This document shows positions 10,721-23,276 of a stretch of 64,000 bases of DNA, piece by piece. Both the position numbers and the translations under genes were made by a program. Position 1 is the stretch's first letter. Each line of letters begins with the position of its first letter. The stretch is from Diploscapter coronatus (taxonomy: Eukaryota; Nematoda; Chromadorea; Rhabditida; Rhabditidae), in assembly GCA_964036155.1 (NCBI GenBank), contig OZ038423.1, positions 40,625,249 to 40,689,248 on the forward strand, read 5' to 3'. The notes below the pieces were generated by a model that was not told the origin of the DNA, did not search any database, and saw only the letters and a program-made list of their open reading frames with translations.

Positions 10721-13608
10721 CTATTGTCCCTTCCTGATGGCATCGTCGATGGCCTGCACAGCCATGTCGACGTCCTTCTTGTCGATGCACATGGGCGGCT
10801 TGATTCGCAGAGTGTTGCCCTGCAGCCCGCCCTTTCCGATCAGAACTCCGCGATTCTGCAAGAAAATTGAAAATGCAAGTCTATCTTCATTGTTTATCAT
10901 TCGGCTAAAAGTTGGATGCAATTTTAAAGATGGAATATATCTCACAGGATGCTGATATATTCACTTTTATTTTTTCCTACCTTTACTCCCTCGAATATGT
11001 TGGCCATTCTAGCAGCAGGCATCGGATTTCCCTCTTCATCAATCAATTCAACTCCAACCATTAGTCCCTAAATTATAGCTTTTCTCTTTCTTCACGTTTT
11101 TGTTTCATACCTTTCCCCTAACATCCCCAATGAGCGGAGAGTCGATCGCGGCGAGCTGTTTCAGGAAATATTCTCCCACTTTCAAGCAATTCTCTTGCAA
11201 TTTCTCCTCTTCAATCACCTAAAGCCATTGGTCTTCTTTCAACGGATTTACCCTCCTCCAACTCACATCCAAAACAGCCTTGCCGACTGCAGAAGCCAGA
11301 GGATTTCCACCGAACGTGTTGAAGTAAAGAGATCTAGCGAAGGAGTCAGCTATCTGCAATGATTCGAAATTCCGCGAAATCTATAGATTTTCAACTTACC
11401 TCCTTAGTGGTGACGACAGCTCCCATAGGGAACCCATTTCCAATCCCCTTAGCCATTGTGACGATGTCAGGAGTGGCGTCTTGGGCTAAACTTGTTCCCT
11501 TTACAAATTAGTGAATAAGTTATGAGGCTCACTTTGGAATCCCCAGAAATGAGATCCAAGTCTGCCGAACCCGGTCTGAACTTCATCGCTGATGCACAGA
11601 CCACCGCGCTTCTTCACCGCTTCAAATGCTCGTTTCAGGAAACTGAAATGGTTTCTTTGCATTTTCCTTAAAATCACTGATGGTTGATGTTCCTTTGGAG
11701 GTTTTTGGTAACAAGTAGAATAACCCCAATTCTTACAAAATTGTTAAAAACTAGAAAATGACTAAATACTGGCACATCTTTTTCACTATTTATCTATACT
11801 CGTATCTTTTTCATACCCCTTATTATGAGTGACATCTGAATTTCTTTTCAGACGATTAAATTGCAATCATTTTTGAACGAATTGTTACCCTTTTGGATAT
11901 TGTACAGTTCCTCCGACTCCTTGAATCGATTCGACGAGGAATCCAGCAGGACCTGAAGAGACAGGGAAGTCATAGGCCAATGTCTCTTCGAACTGATCAA
12001 TATATCTAAGGTTCAGAAAATATTTCTATATGCCCCCTCATTCTATTACTTGTTAGTGGCGCTGCATTGCCCCTCTTTGCAATCGCATTTTCTGTTCTTG
12101 ATTTCCACCGGACAATCTCTGCACTTCGTCCCTCCCCATACTCCTTTGTACGGATCTACATTCATGAATTTGTAGACTGAGAATCCATGTGGGAATGTCG
12201 GCTTCCAGGTTCCTAAAATCCAGTATTACTATTGTGGTATTTTTGAAGTGAATAATGTAGAGCCTTGTGAAGATTTAATAGTTTGACTTCGTTTTCACAT
12301 CTCTTCATCAAAATTTTATCTACAAGAACCTAGGCTCTTCCTTCGATTTATGAAAATTATTCTATGGCATCTTTATCTTCAAATGAAGTCTAACTTTAAA
12401 GTTGAAAAAAACTTAAGATAATGCCATATCTGGAACTTCAATAGCCATCTTCGTCAAATCCGAAAATATACGAAAGCGCTATTTTATATTTTCGTGATCG
12501 AAATTTAGAGTGGCGTGGCTTGAGTGTTATTATAGTCAAAAATACAGATATTACGATACTACGAAATTTACGACTCATATCTGAATGGGTGGAAATACAG
12601 AAATAGGTTCGCGAAATATAAGATATACAGCTAGCAGTGGATAATTTATTCCTTTCTCCAACCCAACATTTTAGATACTTATATAAATTTTATTAAGTTA
12701 CTATTGATAAGTTGAAATCCGACCTATTATATCGCGCAAGGGTTCGTAGCAATGCATGATTTTTTAAAAATATTTTCATAGATCAAACTGGTCAGAGTTT
12801 GAGAATAATTGTTACTCGACGTGATCTTCACGTTTACAAAATTTCAAGAAAATGTTCTTCAATGAAAGCTAAATTATGAACTAGTTGAAAATGATGCATC
12901 ATCTTCAACCTCTGAATAATTGTATGCATACCCAGATTGGTGGCTCCCAACACAGTTTGAGTCATTCCGTGGTAGCCGTTTCGCATCGAGAGCATGTCGA
13001 ATCTGCCCGTGTGGTTCCTCGCCAGAGCTATTGCCAAGTCATTCGCTTCGGAGCCAGAATTGACAAAGAATACGACCTAAACACTCCGCCTCACAAATGC
13101 ACCTTTAGCTAACTTGACAAGTAGTCACATTCTTCAAAATTATGAGATTTTGTTCCACATTTACAACCATCGTAACACTTTGCAGAAGTATTTTTAACTT
13201 TGTCTCAATTGAATTCCTACTTTGAGAGGATCAGGGAATGTAGCTGTCAGGGCTTGTGCATACTCATAGATCGGTTCAGTGTGATAGATCGACGTCGTGT
13301 GCCACAGTTTCTCTGTCTGTTCTTTCAGAGCCGCATTCACTTTCCTGTAATTCTCCGACATTTGTCAATTCCAATTCAATTTTCGCTTACGGATGGCAGT
13401 GTCCCACAGAGACAGTGACAATTCCACCGAACATGTCCAAGTACTTCTTCCCTGCCGAGTCCCATAGAAACTGGCCTGAGCCTTTTGTTATCAATAGCTG
13501 AAAGGTGCACTTATTTGCAACAGAAAACTTATTTATAAAGACCTGATCCTTGTAGAATGTGAGAGTTCCCTTCGGCAGAAGAGGACGCAATGCGTTTACT
13601 CGCTGCAT
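10721..13608 (-). CDS. AGXT2: Alanine-glyoxylate aminotransferase 2 (class-III PLP aminotransferase)
   Basis: Twelve exons on the minus strand (13608-13543, 13497-13391, 13344-13221, 13076-12932, 12212-12050, 12005-11889, 11642-11533, 11485-11400, 11353-11267, 11218-11111, 11067-10981, 10855-10721) join to 444 residues without a break. AGXT2 is a mitochondrial enzyme that transaminates glyoxylate with alanine and also acts on dimethylarginine and beta-aminoisobutyrate. Family blocks are all present: [35 protein letters not shown], the Cys-rich insert [20 protein letters not shown] that separates AGXT2 from relatives, [19 protein letters not shown], and [13 protein letters not shown] with the PLP lysine. 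The N-terminus ([16 protein letters not shown]) is basic and could be a mitochondrial presequence. An unpaired CTTTCAG lies 12 bases upstream of the ATG. The intron 12213-12931 is large and AT-rich. Confidence 0.94.
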
Positions 13609-14505
13609 TTTAGAGGTCTACTGAAAGTAGCTAATTTGCGAAAAATGGGGATAAAATTTATTGAAAATTTGCTAAAACTAATAATAAGATTTGTTACATT
13701 TCCTAAAAATGGTGGTATTTTCAAGAACTATTACACGAAAAATTTACTATTTGCTATCAAATTGCAGAGGAAGCAAAAAGTATGAAATAATCGATATTGG
13801 CACTGAAAGTCGATGCAACAAAAAGACACAGAAAAAGAGCTGCAAGTGAATGATGACTGACCGAGACTTGTCTGTCTGATCGAATCTCTCACATTCTTTC
13901 TCCCCAACAATCTTCAATCTTTCTTTATTCTTTCTTGTTTTCTCTCAATTTCTCCTACTCTTCCACCTTTGCCCTTTTGATTTCTTTCTTTTCTTCTCTT
14001 TACACTTTCTAATCAGACATTCGAAGAAATGTTGCACACCAATTGTCATTCTCTTCCATCTAATATTGCAACCGAATCCAATATCAGAATAGAGACTAGA
14101 CGATTTTTGAAGTGAGATTATTGAATGCCATAGGTATTTTCTAATTTAGGCTACTGGAAAAATCATGGTCTAGTAAAAATTCTTATGCACACATTCGTAA
14201 ATGTGAAAAATTGTCTAGTGTTATATCTGAAGTGTTCTATTGTCTTGGTCAAGTGAAATATAATAGCTCGTGTTAAAAATTTCCTTGTGAAAAATACGCG
14301 TCACAATTATGCACAAAGCGGGAGGTTCGAGTGAAACTTTTTCTCCCTATTTTTTAACACACGATCTGTCACTTCGTTTGACCAGAATAATAGCACTTTG
14401 TATTGCCAACGAATAGACATTTCATTAATTCATATAATAATTTTGACAACGATTTGAAATTACGCGATGCTCACTTTGAATATTCGAATTTGTGCATCGT
14501 TTATA
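13609..14505. other. Intergenic, no gene seen
   Basis: AT-rich upstream flank of AGXT2 with a pyrimidine tract at 13910-14010. I see no coding exon or RNA gene. Confidence 0.45.
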
Positions 14506-14990
14506 GTCGATTGTAAACGACTTGGCCGTCGCCAGTTCCCTTCGAAATAGGGAAGGTGCGAAACGCGTCGCGTCCTCATGTGTTGCGGCTTTCATTGTGA
14601 GGAGCATTTTCCACACAAAATTCTCATTATTTTTTGATTTTCTGTCGAAATTTCATTGATTATTTGTTGATTATCGATAATTTTAAAAATTCTGTAGAAG
14701 AAAATCATTTTAAAAATGTTTCAATTTCAATAAATCGTCTAGAAATCGCTAAAAAAAACGAGATAAAAGAGCAAATTTTCACTTAACAATCGATAATCTA
14801 GTCATAATTAGCACTAATTGCCATTAATTAGCGGATAATTGAAATTTCGACAGAAAATAAAAAATAAATGAGAATTTTGTGTGAAAAATGCTCCTCACAA
14901 TGAAAGCCGCAACACATGAGGACGCGACGCGTTTCGCACCTCCCCCTTTTGCGAAGGACATTGGCGACGACCAAGTCATTTACAATGGAC
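14506..14990. mobile_element. Large foldback (MITE-like) element
   Basis: The left arm, from about 14506 to 14680, is repeated as its reverse complement from about 14820 to 14990. Shared blocks include AAACGCGTCGCGTCCTCATG (left) with its complement on the right, the segment around GTGTTGCGGCTTTCATTGTG, and TGTCGAAATTTCA toward the centre. Outer ends begin ATTGTAAA. The arms of roughly 150-170 bp are over 85% alike by eye, and the central 140 bp is AT-rich. No protein is encoded. This is a typical non-autonomous inverted-repeat element. Confidence 0.8.
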
Positions 14991-15834
14991 AATAGTAATT
15001 TAATTTCAATGAATATGATACAGACAGCCCTCGAAGATATCCAAAAGTGATGAGGGATAATTGCAACTGAAATAAATATTCTTTTAATATTTATTAAAGC
15101 TTCTTACTCTTTCTTCCTCTTGAGCATGTTTCATTTGAATGCGAAATGACATTTTGGATGGTATTCGAAATTGAGCAGATTATTGTTCAATTAATTCAAT
15201 ATTTCATTTTCAAAAATCTTCTCATTTCTCTAAATTTTCGATTTTAATTTTCAATGCTTTCTAACAATATTCAACATCCCATTTCTTATCATTTCCAAAG
15301 TTACTTCGATGAAAAATGGAGTTTTTTATTGTTGATCAAATGCAAATATTATTCCACGTCAAAAGAAAGAAGAATTCTGTCTTTATACCAGAATGGAATA
15401 AAGAAAATGCTAACGAAGCTGATATTTATTCAAAATCATTACAACCATCCTTGGAATAGTTCAATTAAATTTCAAGTATGATTGAAAAATTAGGGATATT
15501 ACTGAATATCGTTAAAGATTTCGGGTTTGTTCATATTACTTTTCATTAGCAAATTTAACATTCTCTGCAAATAACTTGTAATCAACTTGTATCAACCAAC
15601 ATTATTAATTTTTGTTCAAAATAATTCAGTTTCGTAATTTTCATTGAATATTGTAAATATAAAGATGCTAGTAATTCGAATCAATTTATTTTAGACTATG
15701 GTTAATTTTCTTAATTTCACGATAACTTTGAAGTACCAAGTTGATTTAAGATAATTTTTGCGAATGAGTACAGAAGTTTTCCTTCATCTGAATTTACATT
15801 TAAAAAATCATAGTGACAAAAAGGGATGATGCGT
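14991..15834. other. AT-rich intergenic, no gene seen
   Basis: I see no coding exon, no strong hairpin and no repeat. It lies downstream of the microRNA pair on the minus strand. Confidence 0.4.
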
Positions 15835-15916
15835 GAAATGAGCCTCCAAGCCGGCGAGTGCAATATTGCAATACTTAGGATCTGCCGAACATGGCACGGG
15901 CCAGGCCTGTTCGCGC
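15835..15916 (-). ncRNA. mir-235: miR-92/miR-235 family microRNA hairpin, copy A
   Basis: The minus strand folds into a hairpin. Its 3' arm (minus strand of 15844-15865) starts UAUUGCACUCGCCGG, giving the miR-25/92 family seed AUUGCAC at positions 2-8. C. elegans miR-235 starts UAUUGCACUC in the same way. The 5' arm (minus strand of about 15892-15912, containing CAGGCCTGGCCCGTGCCATG) pairs with it through GC-rich segments with G-U pairs and small bulges. The terminal loop is near 15872-15888. A paralogous hairpin lies about 600 bp upstream in transcription. The assignment rests on seed, arm position and fold; expression is not shown. Confidence 0.85.
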
Positions 15917-16437
15917 ATCCACTGAGTTATTTTTGGATAAATTGACTTACCCTTGCAATAGGTCGAATAAATTAATAGGCAGAATATGAAGATCAGACTT
16001 AGGAAGAGTCTTGGAAAGGTTTACTGATGGTTCAGATTCAGAAAATGTGGGTTTTTTAGCAATTTTCTGACTTTGTCTAAATCGTTAGTAAGAATGTGTT
16101 CGAATGTCATAGGCACAAATTTGTATAAAAATACGATATGATCGGGCAAGTTTATTTCCTAATTACTCAATAATATCGCCTAACTTAGTAGTTACGACTA
16201 AATCAGACATCCATATTCAACGACCAAATTAAGAAAATTACAATATTCTCATTCCTACAACGCTTCGTATCTCCGTATGCTATTTCCTTACAGAATAATG
16301 AAAAAGAAAACTGTTTGCTAATACAAACTATCAAAAAAGTGACATTTTTTCGAAATCTAAGAGTATCTTACCCCTAGGTCTGATGCTTTGCGCCGCGTTC
16401 CGGCCGCGGTATAATAGACAAGGTAAAACGTGCGTGA

Positions 16438-16516
16438 AATGAACGCCAGGCCGGGACGAAGTGCAATATTGCGACTCAAATGCTGAACATCGCACAAGGC
16501 CAGACCTGTCCGCGCA
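16438..16516 (-). ncRNA. mir-235: miR-92/miR-235 family microRNA hairpin, copy B
   Basis: The minus strand of 16447-16468 starts UAUUGCACUUCGUCCCGG and ends in CCUG. It matches the animal miR-92 consensus over almost its full length (vertebrate miR-92a starts UAUUGCACUUGUCCCGG). The 5' arm (about 16488-16510, AGGTCTGGCCTTGTGCGATG on the minus strand) pairs with it, leaving a loop of about 15 nt. Homology to copy A extends about 60 bp upstream of the hairpin on the minus strand, through a shared CCTATT..CAG-GTAAG segment. This points to a tandem duplication of hairpin plus flank. The segment also looks like an exon end with a splice donor in the primary transcript. Confidence 0.88.
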
Positions 16517-16599
16517 TCCACTCATATATACAGACACACACTAAATTTGCTTACCTGAAAATAGGTTGATTAGGAAATAGGTAGTGGAATTGTAGAAAA

Positions 16600-19500
16600 T
16601 GACGAATCATCATTCGTGGGGGACCGTTTCGTGAATTTCATCAAATTTCATCGCGAATTTCGTGAAATTACGAAATTTCTCAGTTTTGTGTGGATGTTTT
16701 CATATGATCAGTCAGGACAGGCGTTTGTCTCGAGTGCGCCAAGGCGAAAATAACCTGGCCTGCGAGAAATGGAAGTGGACTGACTGATTTCGATTGGAGA
16801 CTTCAGGGCAGAGTACAGTAGGACAGGGAAAGGAGAGAGAGAGAAGGAGGGAAGAGAGGAAGGGGATTGGGCAAATTGCGAGATGTTTATCATTTGAATT
16901 GAATTCGGATGCAGAAGGCTGTTGAATCATATGAATTGGACAATGTGTTGAGATAAATCGAGCGAAATGCCAGAAGTGGATTTGGAAGGGAGATCAGGAG
17001 ATTAAGAGAGGAAGGGAAGGAGGAGGAAGAATAGAAACGATCTGAAAACGATGATCGCGAAATGGGCAGGGCCGGGAGATGGGAATGGAGGAGAGGGAGG
17101 GAAGAGGAGGAACGGGTTGTGTCTGTGTGTGTATGTATGCCATTCTGGCATTCCACATGCAAACCAAGCAGAAGACATTCAAATGGCAGAGGAACAAGTT
17201 GAGGAAATAGGAAGTTTAAAGCAGAAGAAGAAGAAGAAGAAGAAAAGAAGACTGTAAGGCAAACTGCATAGTTAACTGGAAACTACTAACTGGTGCAAGA
17301 AAAAAACAGACCGACAGAGACACACTTTACAGTACAGCATAGCAACGACAAAAACCATATGCAGAATATGCAGAATTAACTGCAACCTGCAAATGCAAGT
17401 GGAGAGGAAAAAAATTCAGCGAAACCATTTGTAGCGTTTTTAGATGGTCACATTTTACATTGGACTTGAACAAGCAATTTGGAAGAAAATAGGTAGCACA
17501 AATAAAGTTGCATATTGTGTTGTGTGTATTCGGCATTACTGCAATACCTTAGCAAAAGTTAGAAATTGCTTGAGTTTTGCATGAAAAGTCTCTAATCATC
17601 TTCTACTTTCTAGAACAAGAACGCTAATGCTAGTTCAGAAAGTAATTTTGTAAAGAAAACACGATTACAAGTAAAAATGAGAAAAATAACGGATAAAACG
17701 ATCGACTACACTCCAAGAATGAAAATATGGGCATTCCTGACAAAATGAGATTTGGGATTTTATATTTCCCTCGGGTGAATACTTCCAGTGACTAGGCAAT
17801 GGAAATATTGCCCCTTTGACATCGAATTCTACAAATTCACTCATTACTGTTGATCTCTGGCGAACTGATAAGTATGAGTCACAAACATTTCGGAAAATTC
17901 TCTAATTAAAATTACGAACAAAGTAATGTTCAATCATTTCGCCATTTTCATATATTTCATAGGATAGAAATCTACCAATTTTATATTTTCTTCGTAATTT
18001 TAAATGTATACGTCCAAGAACAATTCGCTAGATATAATAAACGAGAACCAACATATGAAAAGATGCTTCTGAATCACTGTAATAACATCGAAAGATGTTT
18101 GTTGCCTACTTCTAATGGCTAATGGACGATGTAATAACTAACTAATAATCAAATAGAACGAAATAAATAATGTCGGAGATACAAGAAATGACTGTAAGGG
18201 ATGGCTGGATGGTTGAAGGGAAGGAAAGGGATAGAAAGACCCAGGCCAGGCAGAAGACGACGCATAAGTACCCCTGGCCAGATGAGAGGCAGGAAAAAAG
18301 AAGAGGGAGGGAAGGAAGGAAAGGCAGAGAGAGAAAGAGAGGGAGAGAATCTGCCGATCTGCCAGATCTGCCATGGGCGAGGAGAAGAAGATCTGCATGC
18401 CGAATGCCAAGCGGGTTTGCATTTAGACAGTCGACTGTCGGCTGACAGAAACACATAAGAAGAAGGAAAGAGAAGAAAAACTGTCAAACAGGCCTCTGCA
18501 ATTGGCATGTCTCCTTGTATCATTCCCTTGCAGTCAGCAGCCAGACTCCGCCCATTTTCGTGTGCGCCATGCAAATTGTTAGTTCCCTGTCAATCTGTGT
18601 ATAGGTGTGGTGCCCTTCTCTGCACTCCAAATTTTGCCTATTCGAGAGGCACGCCCTGTCAGCAATCACATCGATGCATATATTCGGAGAGCAGTTGTAA
18701 TGTAAGGTTCAGAAAACAATCACGTGCGTTTTGGGATGAATCGGATTTAGAGATCTCCCAGAGTCCTTTCGATCAGAGGATTTTCTTCTTTCCCCTCCAC
18801 CCTTTCCTATCCCAATTGCATCATATCGTCTCTTTTTTCGCTGTGTCGCATCTGAGACGGCGCTGGCAAAAAGCTGTTGGGAGATGGAAGCGAACAAGGC
18901 AAAGACATCGAGGGATAGAGGGAAAGAACAAGTTTGAAGGCGTAGAGATAGAGATAGAGATGGGTTAAGAGAGAAAGAGACAGTGACAGACAGATAGAGA
19001 GAAAAAGAGACATGACAAGTGACAAATTGGCAGCTGATGCAATCAGCTGATACAAGGCAGGGGTGATAAAATGATAGAAGAGGGGATGATCCAAATCCGA
19101 ATCAGAGAATGGCAGAGAGTGACAAAAACAGTAACATCGACAGTGATTTTCTAGATTCTTCCACATATACTTTCATTTTCAGAACAGTATCTTTCTCTCT
19201 CTCTCTTTTCCTTGTCAGAATCTTTTTTCGGGCTGTCTTGAACTACTATTTGAAAGAACCTTAGCATGTGATTTGCAGAAGTAAGAGTTCCGACCAAACT
19301 ACGACTGAATGAACTGCATAAGGTTAATGCGAAAAAAGTAATGAAATGAGTGGAATTCATGGTAGGTGTGACTGAGTGCCCTATCTGTGTAAGCAGCCTG
19401 CAGGCAACAGCTTCAGATCAGCAATCTGCCTGCCATTTGACCTTGAATCTCATGTCCTTCATTCCCTGTCCCCTGCCTCTGTGCGCCATGTCCCTCGAAG

Positions 19501-21340
19501 GCTGTCCACTTGCTGCAGATCCCCTGCTTCGCTGCCTTTATGCGCATAACGAGTTTCGTGCCATACGAAAAATTCCCCTTTGAAATTGTCGTCTCACTAA
19601 AATCTCTGAAATATTTCGAATTACACTTTTTTATCTATGTGAAGGCAAAATAGAGATTTTCAAAGAATTGACTATCATCTAACTGAAGGTTTTGTGAATT
19701 CGATAAATCAATTAACGATGATCTTCGTTATCCTTATCGTTTTCGCAAATATCAAATTTATCCTACATTAAATCATGTGCAACTATAAACTAACTATTTA
19801 ATAGCTTTATTATTACATTTTTATCATTTAGAAAGCGCGTTGTTCCATATAATCAGGTCAAAATTTTACCGTCATGCTTTTATCATCACTTATGAGATTT
19901 CACAAAATTTATCTGATTTTGATTGTTGTCAACGTCTGAACTCATTTTGATGCAAACTAAGGATAAAAAATATATTTAAAAAATTCTTTTTCTCCTGTAT
20001 TCCTCATCTATGACTTCGAGCAAACTAATGATTTGTAAGAGTCTTCAATAGATGCGCGCATGCGTCCACTGCAATTCTCCTTCCTCTTCTGCATTCTGCC
20101 ACTCGCAAATCGCTCCTTCCGCCCGTTTTTATTAGCCATTCCTTTATTGCTGCGAGGCTGCTGCCAGACTGCCTCACTTCATGAAAGGCATACGAAACTG
20201 GATAAATGCGAATTAGGACTGTCAGAAATGTCAGAGAGAATGGAAGACGGAGGGGGCAGAGAAGCAGAGGAGGAGATTGAATCAGAAGGTGACGAGGAGA
20301 ATCGGCATTGGCAAGTGGAAGAGGGAGAGGGACAGGGGAACACAGGCAGAGGCTGAAGCTGAACGGCAGATTGGAAGATAGAATTGAGGGAATGGGAAAT
20401 GGCAGATCAAATATGCGAAGAATATGCAGATGAGAAGTCAGATCGAACGAAGATCAGCCTCAGAAATATGAGGCATTCGGGGTCAACACATCCAAGAAGA
20501 CATTTGAAGACACTAATGGAACCCCAACGATCCGCATCGAAAATTGATAAATCGAAACGTAAATTTGCTTTGCGCATATTCCGATTTTCACTATAATGAC
20601 AACTACGACAAAATGGAATAATTTAGAATTTAGAGTCAAAGTTCGACTTTCCTGAAGAATTCTCTCGCAAAACGATATTTCATAATTGATTATCTCAATC
20701 TAGTACATTTTGCAAGAGAAGAGAATAAACATTTAGACCTATTTCACAATAGGTGAAGGTGGTACAGGTAAACACTCAAATTTATACAGTTCGATCACAT
20801 GTGTCGCTTTGGCGATTTTTTGCTTGTAACAGTAAAAAAATTTAATAAAAAGGTTCATGTTTTGCAGAAGGAAAACTGAAATTTCCCTTAACCTCGTGAG
20901 AAACATTTTGAGAACTTGAACAGAGGGAAGTGAGAAAAAAGGATTGCAGTGGCTTCTTGGCGGCTTGCAGTTGATGGTTTGCAAGGAAACAGTGTTCAGG
21001 CAGAAATAGCAGTCATCTGAATGCTGAATGCAATGCAGAAATATAATGATGACAATATACTGCCTGTTTACCTGAAATATGAAGAGAAAAAGACACGGTA
21101 AAGCGAAGAACGAGTCAGTCAAGTGACCAGTCGCATGGTTAACCGAGTGAAATGAAAATAGGAGAATAGAGGGAAGGGAGGAGGAGAAGAAGAAGAAGAA
21201 ATTCCTCGGGACTGCCACCGAACTGATCGAATTATTAGAGTCCATCCATCAATTCACAATTGCTTTTTATTATTGTTTTCAAAATTCCTGACTCGTAAAG
21301 AATTGTCATGGCACATCAATAGATGATAAAAATGAATTTT
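16600..21340. other. Long gene-free region with purine-strand bias
   Basis: I see no convincing exon in 4.7 kb. Several blocks are strongly purine-rich on the plus strand (16790-17110, 17220-17250, 18190-18350, 18880-19020, 20220-20420). They generate long frames of low-complexity Arg/Glu/Lys or, in reverse, Ser/Leu/Pro composition. A short ATCTGCC repeat occurs at about 18345-18376. No tRNA was recognised. It could contain the promoter of the microRNA pair. Confidence 0.45.
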
Positions 21341-21351
21341 CCGAATAAATT

Positions 21352-23276
21352 CTATCGAAATCCTTCCGGAAACTCGTATTCGAGGAGTTCGAAGTCGTAG
21401 AAGAACATTTTGACGATAAATTCCATTAGAAATTGGCTGCTTCGTAATCTGAAATGGAATACTCCATTTAGTTTTTGCTAAACATTTCCACCGTTGTTCG
21501 ATGAATTTCCTGACAGGTGAATGTACAGTTGTATGCTCTGTCTTTCTTCCGGACACTAGTCGAGATGTTATGAAGTCGATCTTGTTATTAGGTACCTAAA
21601 TAAACTTCTACTTTCCTATTTCTTAGTCTAGCATTCTGTTGATCCTACATCTTGTCTTCGTAGTTCAGCAATAAGTTCCTTCGACAGAGTTTTGGACGGA
21701 TCACTCGAATATCGGATGAAGCGCATGTGGGGGTATTCTTTATAAAGATTGCATCGCCTATAAAAATTTAGAAAATTTGAAATTCAAAATCGAAAAGATC
21801 CTATTTGATGATCACAATACTCTTGACGGTGTTCTGGAATTGTCGCAACATGGCGAAATAGCGTATAAAAGCGAGAGAGCATTCTTTACCCTCTCCTATC
21901 CCTTCACACTATTTCGCCTCGTTGCGACAATTCCAAAACGCCCAATTTTTTTTACAAATATGAAAAATCGTGATTATGGAAATTATTCTGAATTTGAAAT
22001 TGATAAAAATCGCTGAACATACCTCATAGATTTTCTTTCAGTTTATATTTCAAAATATTCCGTAAGTAACGTACCATGTCTGCGGAAAGAAATGCACGTC
22101 CTCGAATGTCAACGGAATGTATCCGCTTCGAGACTGGTCAATCATTCGTTTGTATTCTGACACGACGAAGCAAGTCAGATTCTTTCCACATCCACTGCAC
22201 GGTCTTTTTCCCGTCGGTTTTCTGAAAGGAATCACGTTTGCAATATTTCAATTTTATTTGACGCACCTGATACATCGATCTACAAATCCAGACACGAATC
22301 GTTCGACTGGATCTCGAGTGATCATCGAGAAACTCCACCCGCGGAAATTCTTCTCTGTTAGATTGTACAGCTTGCGGATGGCTCCAGAATCATTGAATTC
22401 GTTGTCAGGACGACACAATCTGTAAATTATAAAATGATGATGCAACGCCTTTCAAGAGAAAGAAACAACTCACTTCGCAGCTTTCATCTGTGCAAAGTCA
22501 TCGTAATGTTTTCTGTACTTTCCAGAATCGTACAAATAGCACATAATTGCAGAAATTAGTGAAGACATGCTTTTCTGAACGACGCAGTGAGCCATTTTGT
22601 ATTCTGAGGATATCTAAATTTGGCATTTTTCATATACGTAATTTCCCAAAGAGCAATATTTAGAATTTTGACAAAATAGAAGTTACGTAAACCATTGTTA
22701 TCTGAACTGAATTCAAACTCATTATCAGAAGAAATCGAATTCCAATATTTGTCAATTTCAATTAAATATATTCTCCTCTGTCAAGATATGACTCTTACCC
22801 TATATCGAGTTTCGAATCGCACATATTTAGCAACGCAATCAGTACTGTTTCTCTTGCACATCTCTATAGCTGTTAGGCTAGATTTTCTATGCGGAAGAAC
22901 CTATATTCTAACATGAAATTAGCTGCATAATTTGATGAAAACTCACATCAGAATTTTGCCGTTTGACATCGTGTAAGTCCTTCAGGTTCTTCTCAGATCG
23001 TTGCCGCTCAATCTTAGGATTTTCGACTCTTCGGAACAATGCTTGACGAGTTGGAGGTTTAGTTGTGACCTTTAGCGGTAAGCTTGTCGAGTGATGACGC
23101 TTAATGGTTTCTAGTTTAACAATTTATTATATACTACCTCTTACCTTATGATAATAACCAAATATACTTCGCCTCATGCAATGGAAGAATGAGGGCGGGA
23201 ATAAGATAAGAAAAGCTATTACTGTAATGAGCAATGCTATCAGAATAGATTTAGTGCTATTTCGAATAGCCACCAT
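21352..23276 (-). CDS. Carbohydrate sulfotransferase (Sulfotransfer_2 family, nematode type)
   Basis: Nine exons (23276-23138, 23110-22947, 22900-22799, 22613-22474, 22419-22267, 22221-22075, 21757-21649, 21595-21492, 21448-21352) join in phase to 384 residues. It is a type II Golgi membrane enzyme: a short N-terminus, then the anchor SILIALLITVIAFLILF at about residues 9-25, then a stem and the catalytic domain. The family moves sulfate from PAPS to glycans such as chondroitin. The 5'-PAPS site is CVVQKSMSSLISAI and the 3' site is TRDPVERFVSGFVDRCI. CSGCGKNLTCF, HFFPQTWRC and the closing FIVKMFFYDFELLEY are typical of the expanded nematode family. The exon 1/2 junction is least certain: the donor GAG-GTAGT was chosen over the stronger AAG-GTAAG because only it keeps frame. 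Confidence 0.85.
21834..21936. repeat. Intronic inverted repeat (hairpin) in the sulfotransferase gene
   Basis: GGAATTGTCGCAACATGGCG on the left pairs with its near-perfect inverse (CGCCTCGTTGCGACAATTCC) on the right, and the pairing extends through AAATAG/CTATTT. The stem is about 26 bp and encloses about 50 nt. It lies in the intron 21758-22074. A foldback element is most likely; a microRNA precursor is possible. Confidence 0.65.

Noticed and set aside
15835..16590. The repeated segments as spliced-leader RNA or snRNA genes, because of the CAG-GTAAG and CTTACC motifs
   Set aside because: No Sm site or snRNA core is present, and the conserved part is a miR-92 family hairpin on the minus strand.
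18138..18968. Several long overlapping frames on both strands
   Set aside because: Produced by purine/pyrimidine-biased sequence; low-complexity products and no intron structure.
21777..22016. Plus-strand frame opposite the sulfotransferase
   Set aside because: Covers an intron of the minus-strand gene and its hairpin.
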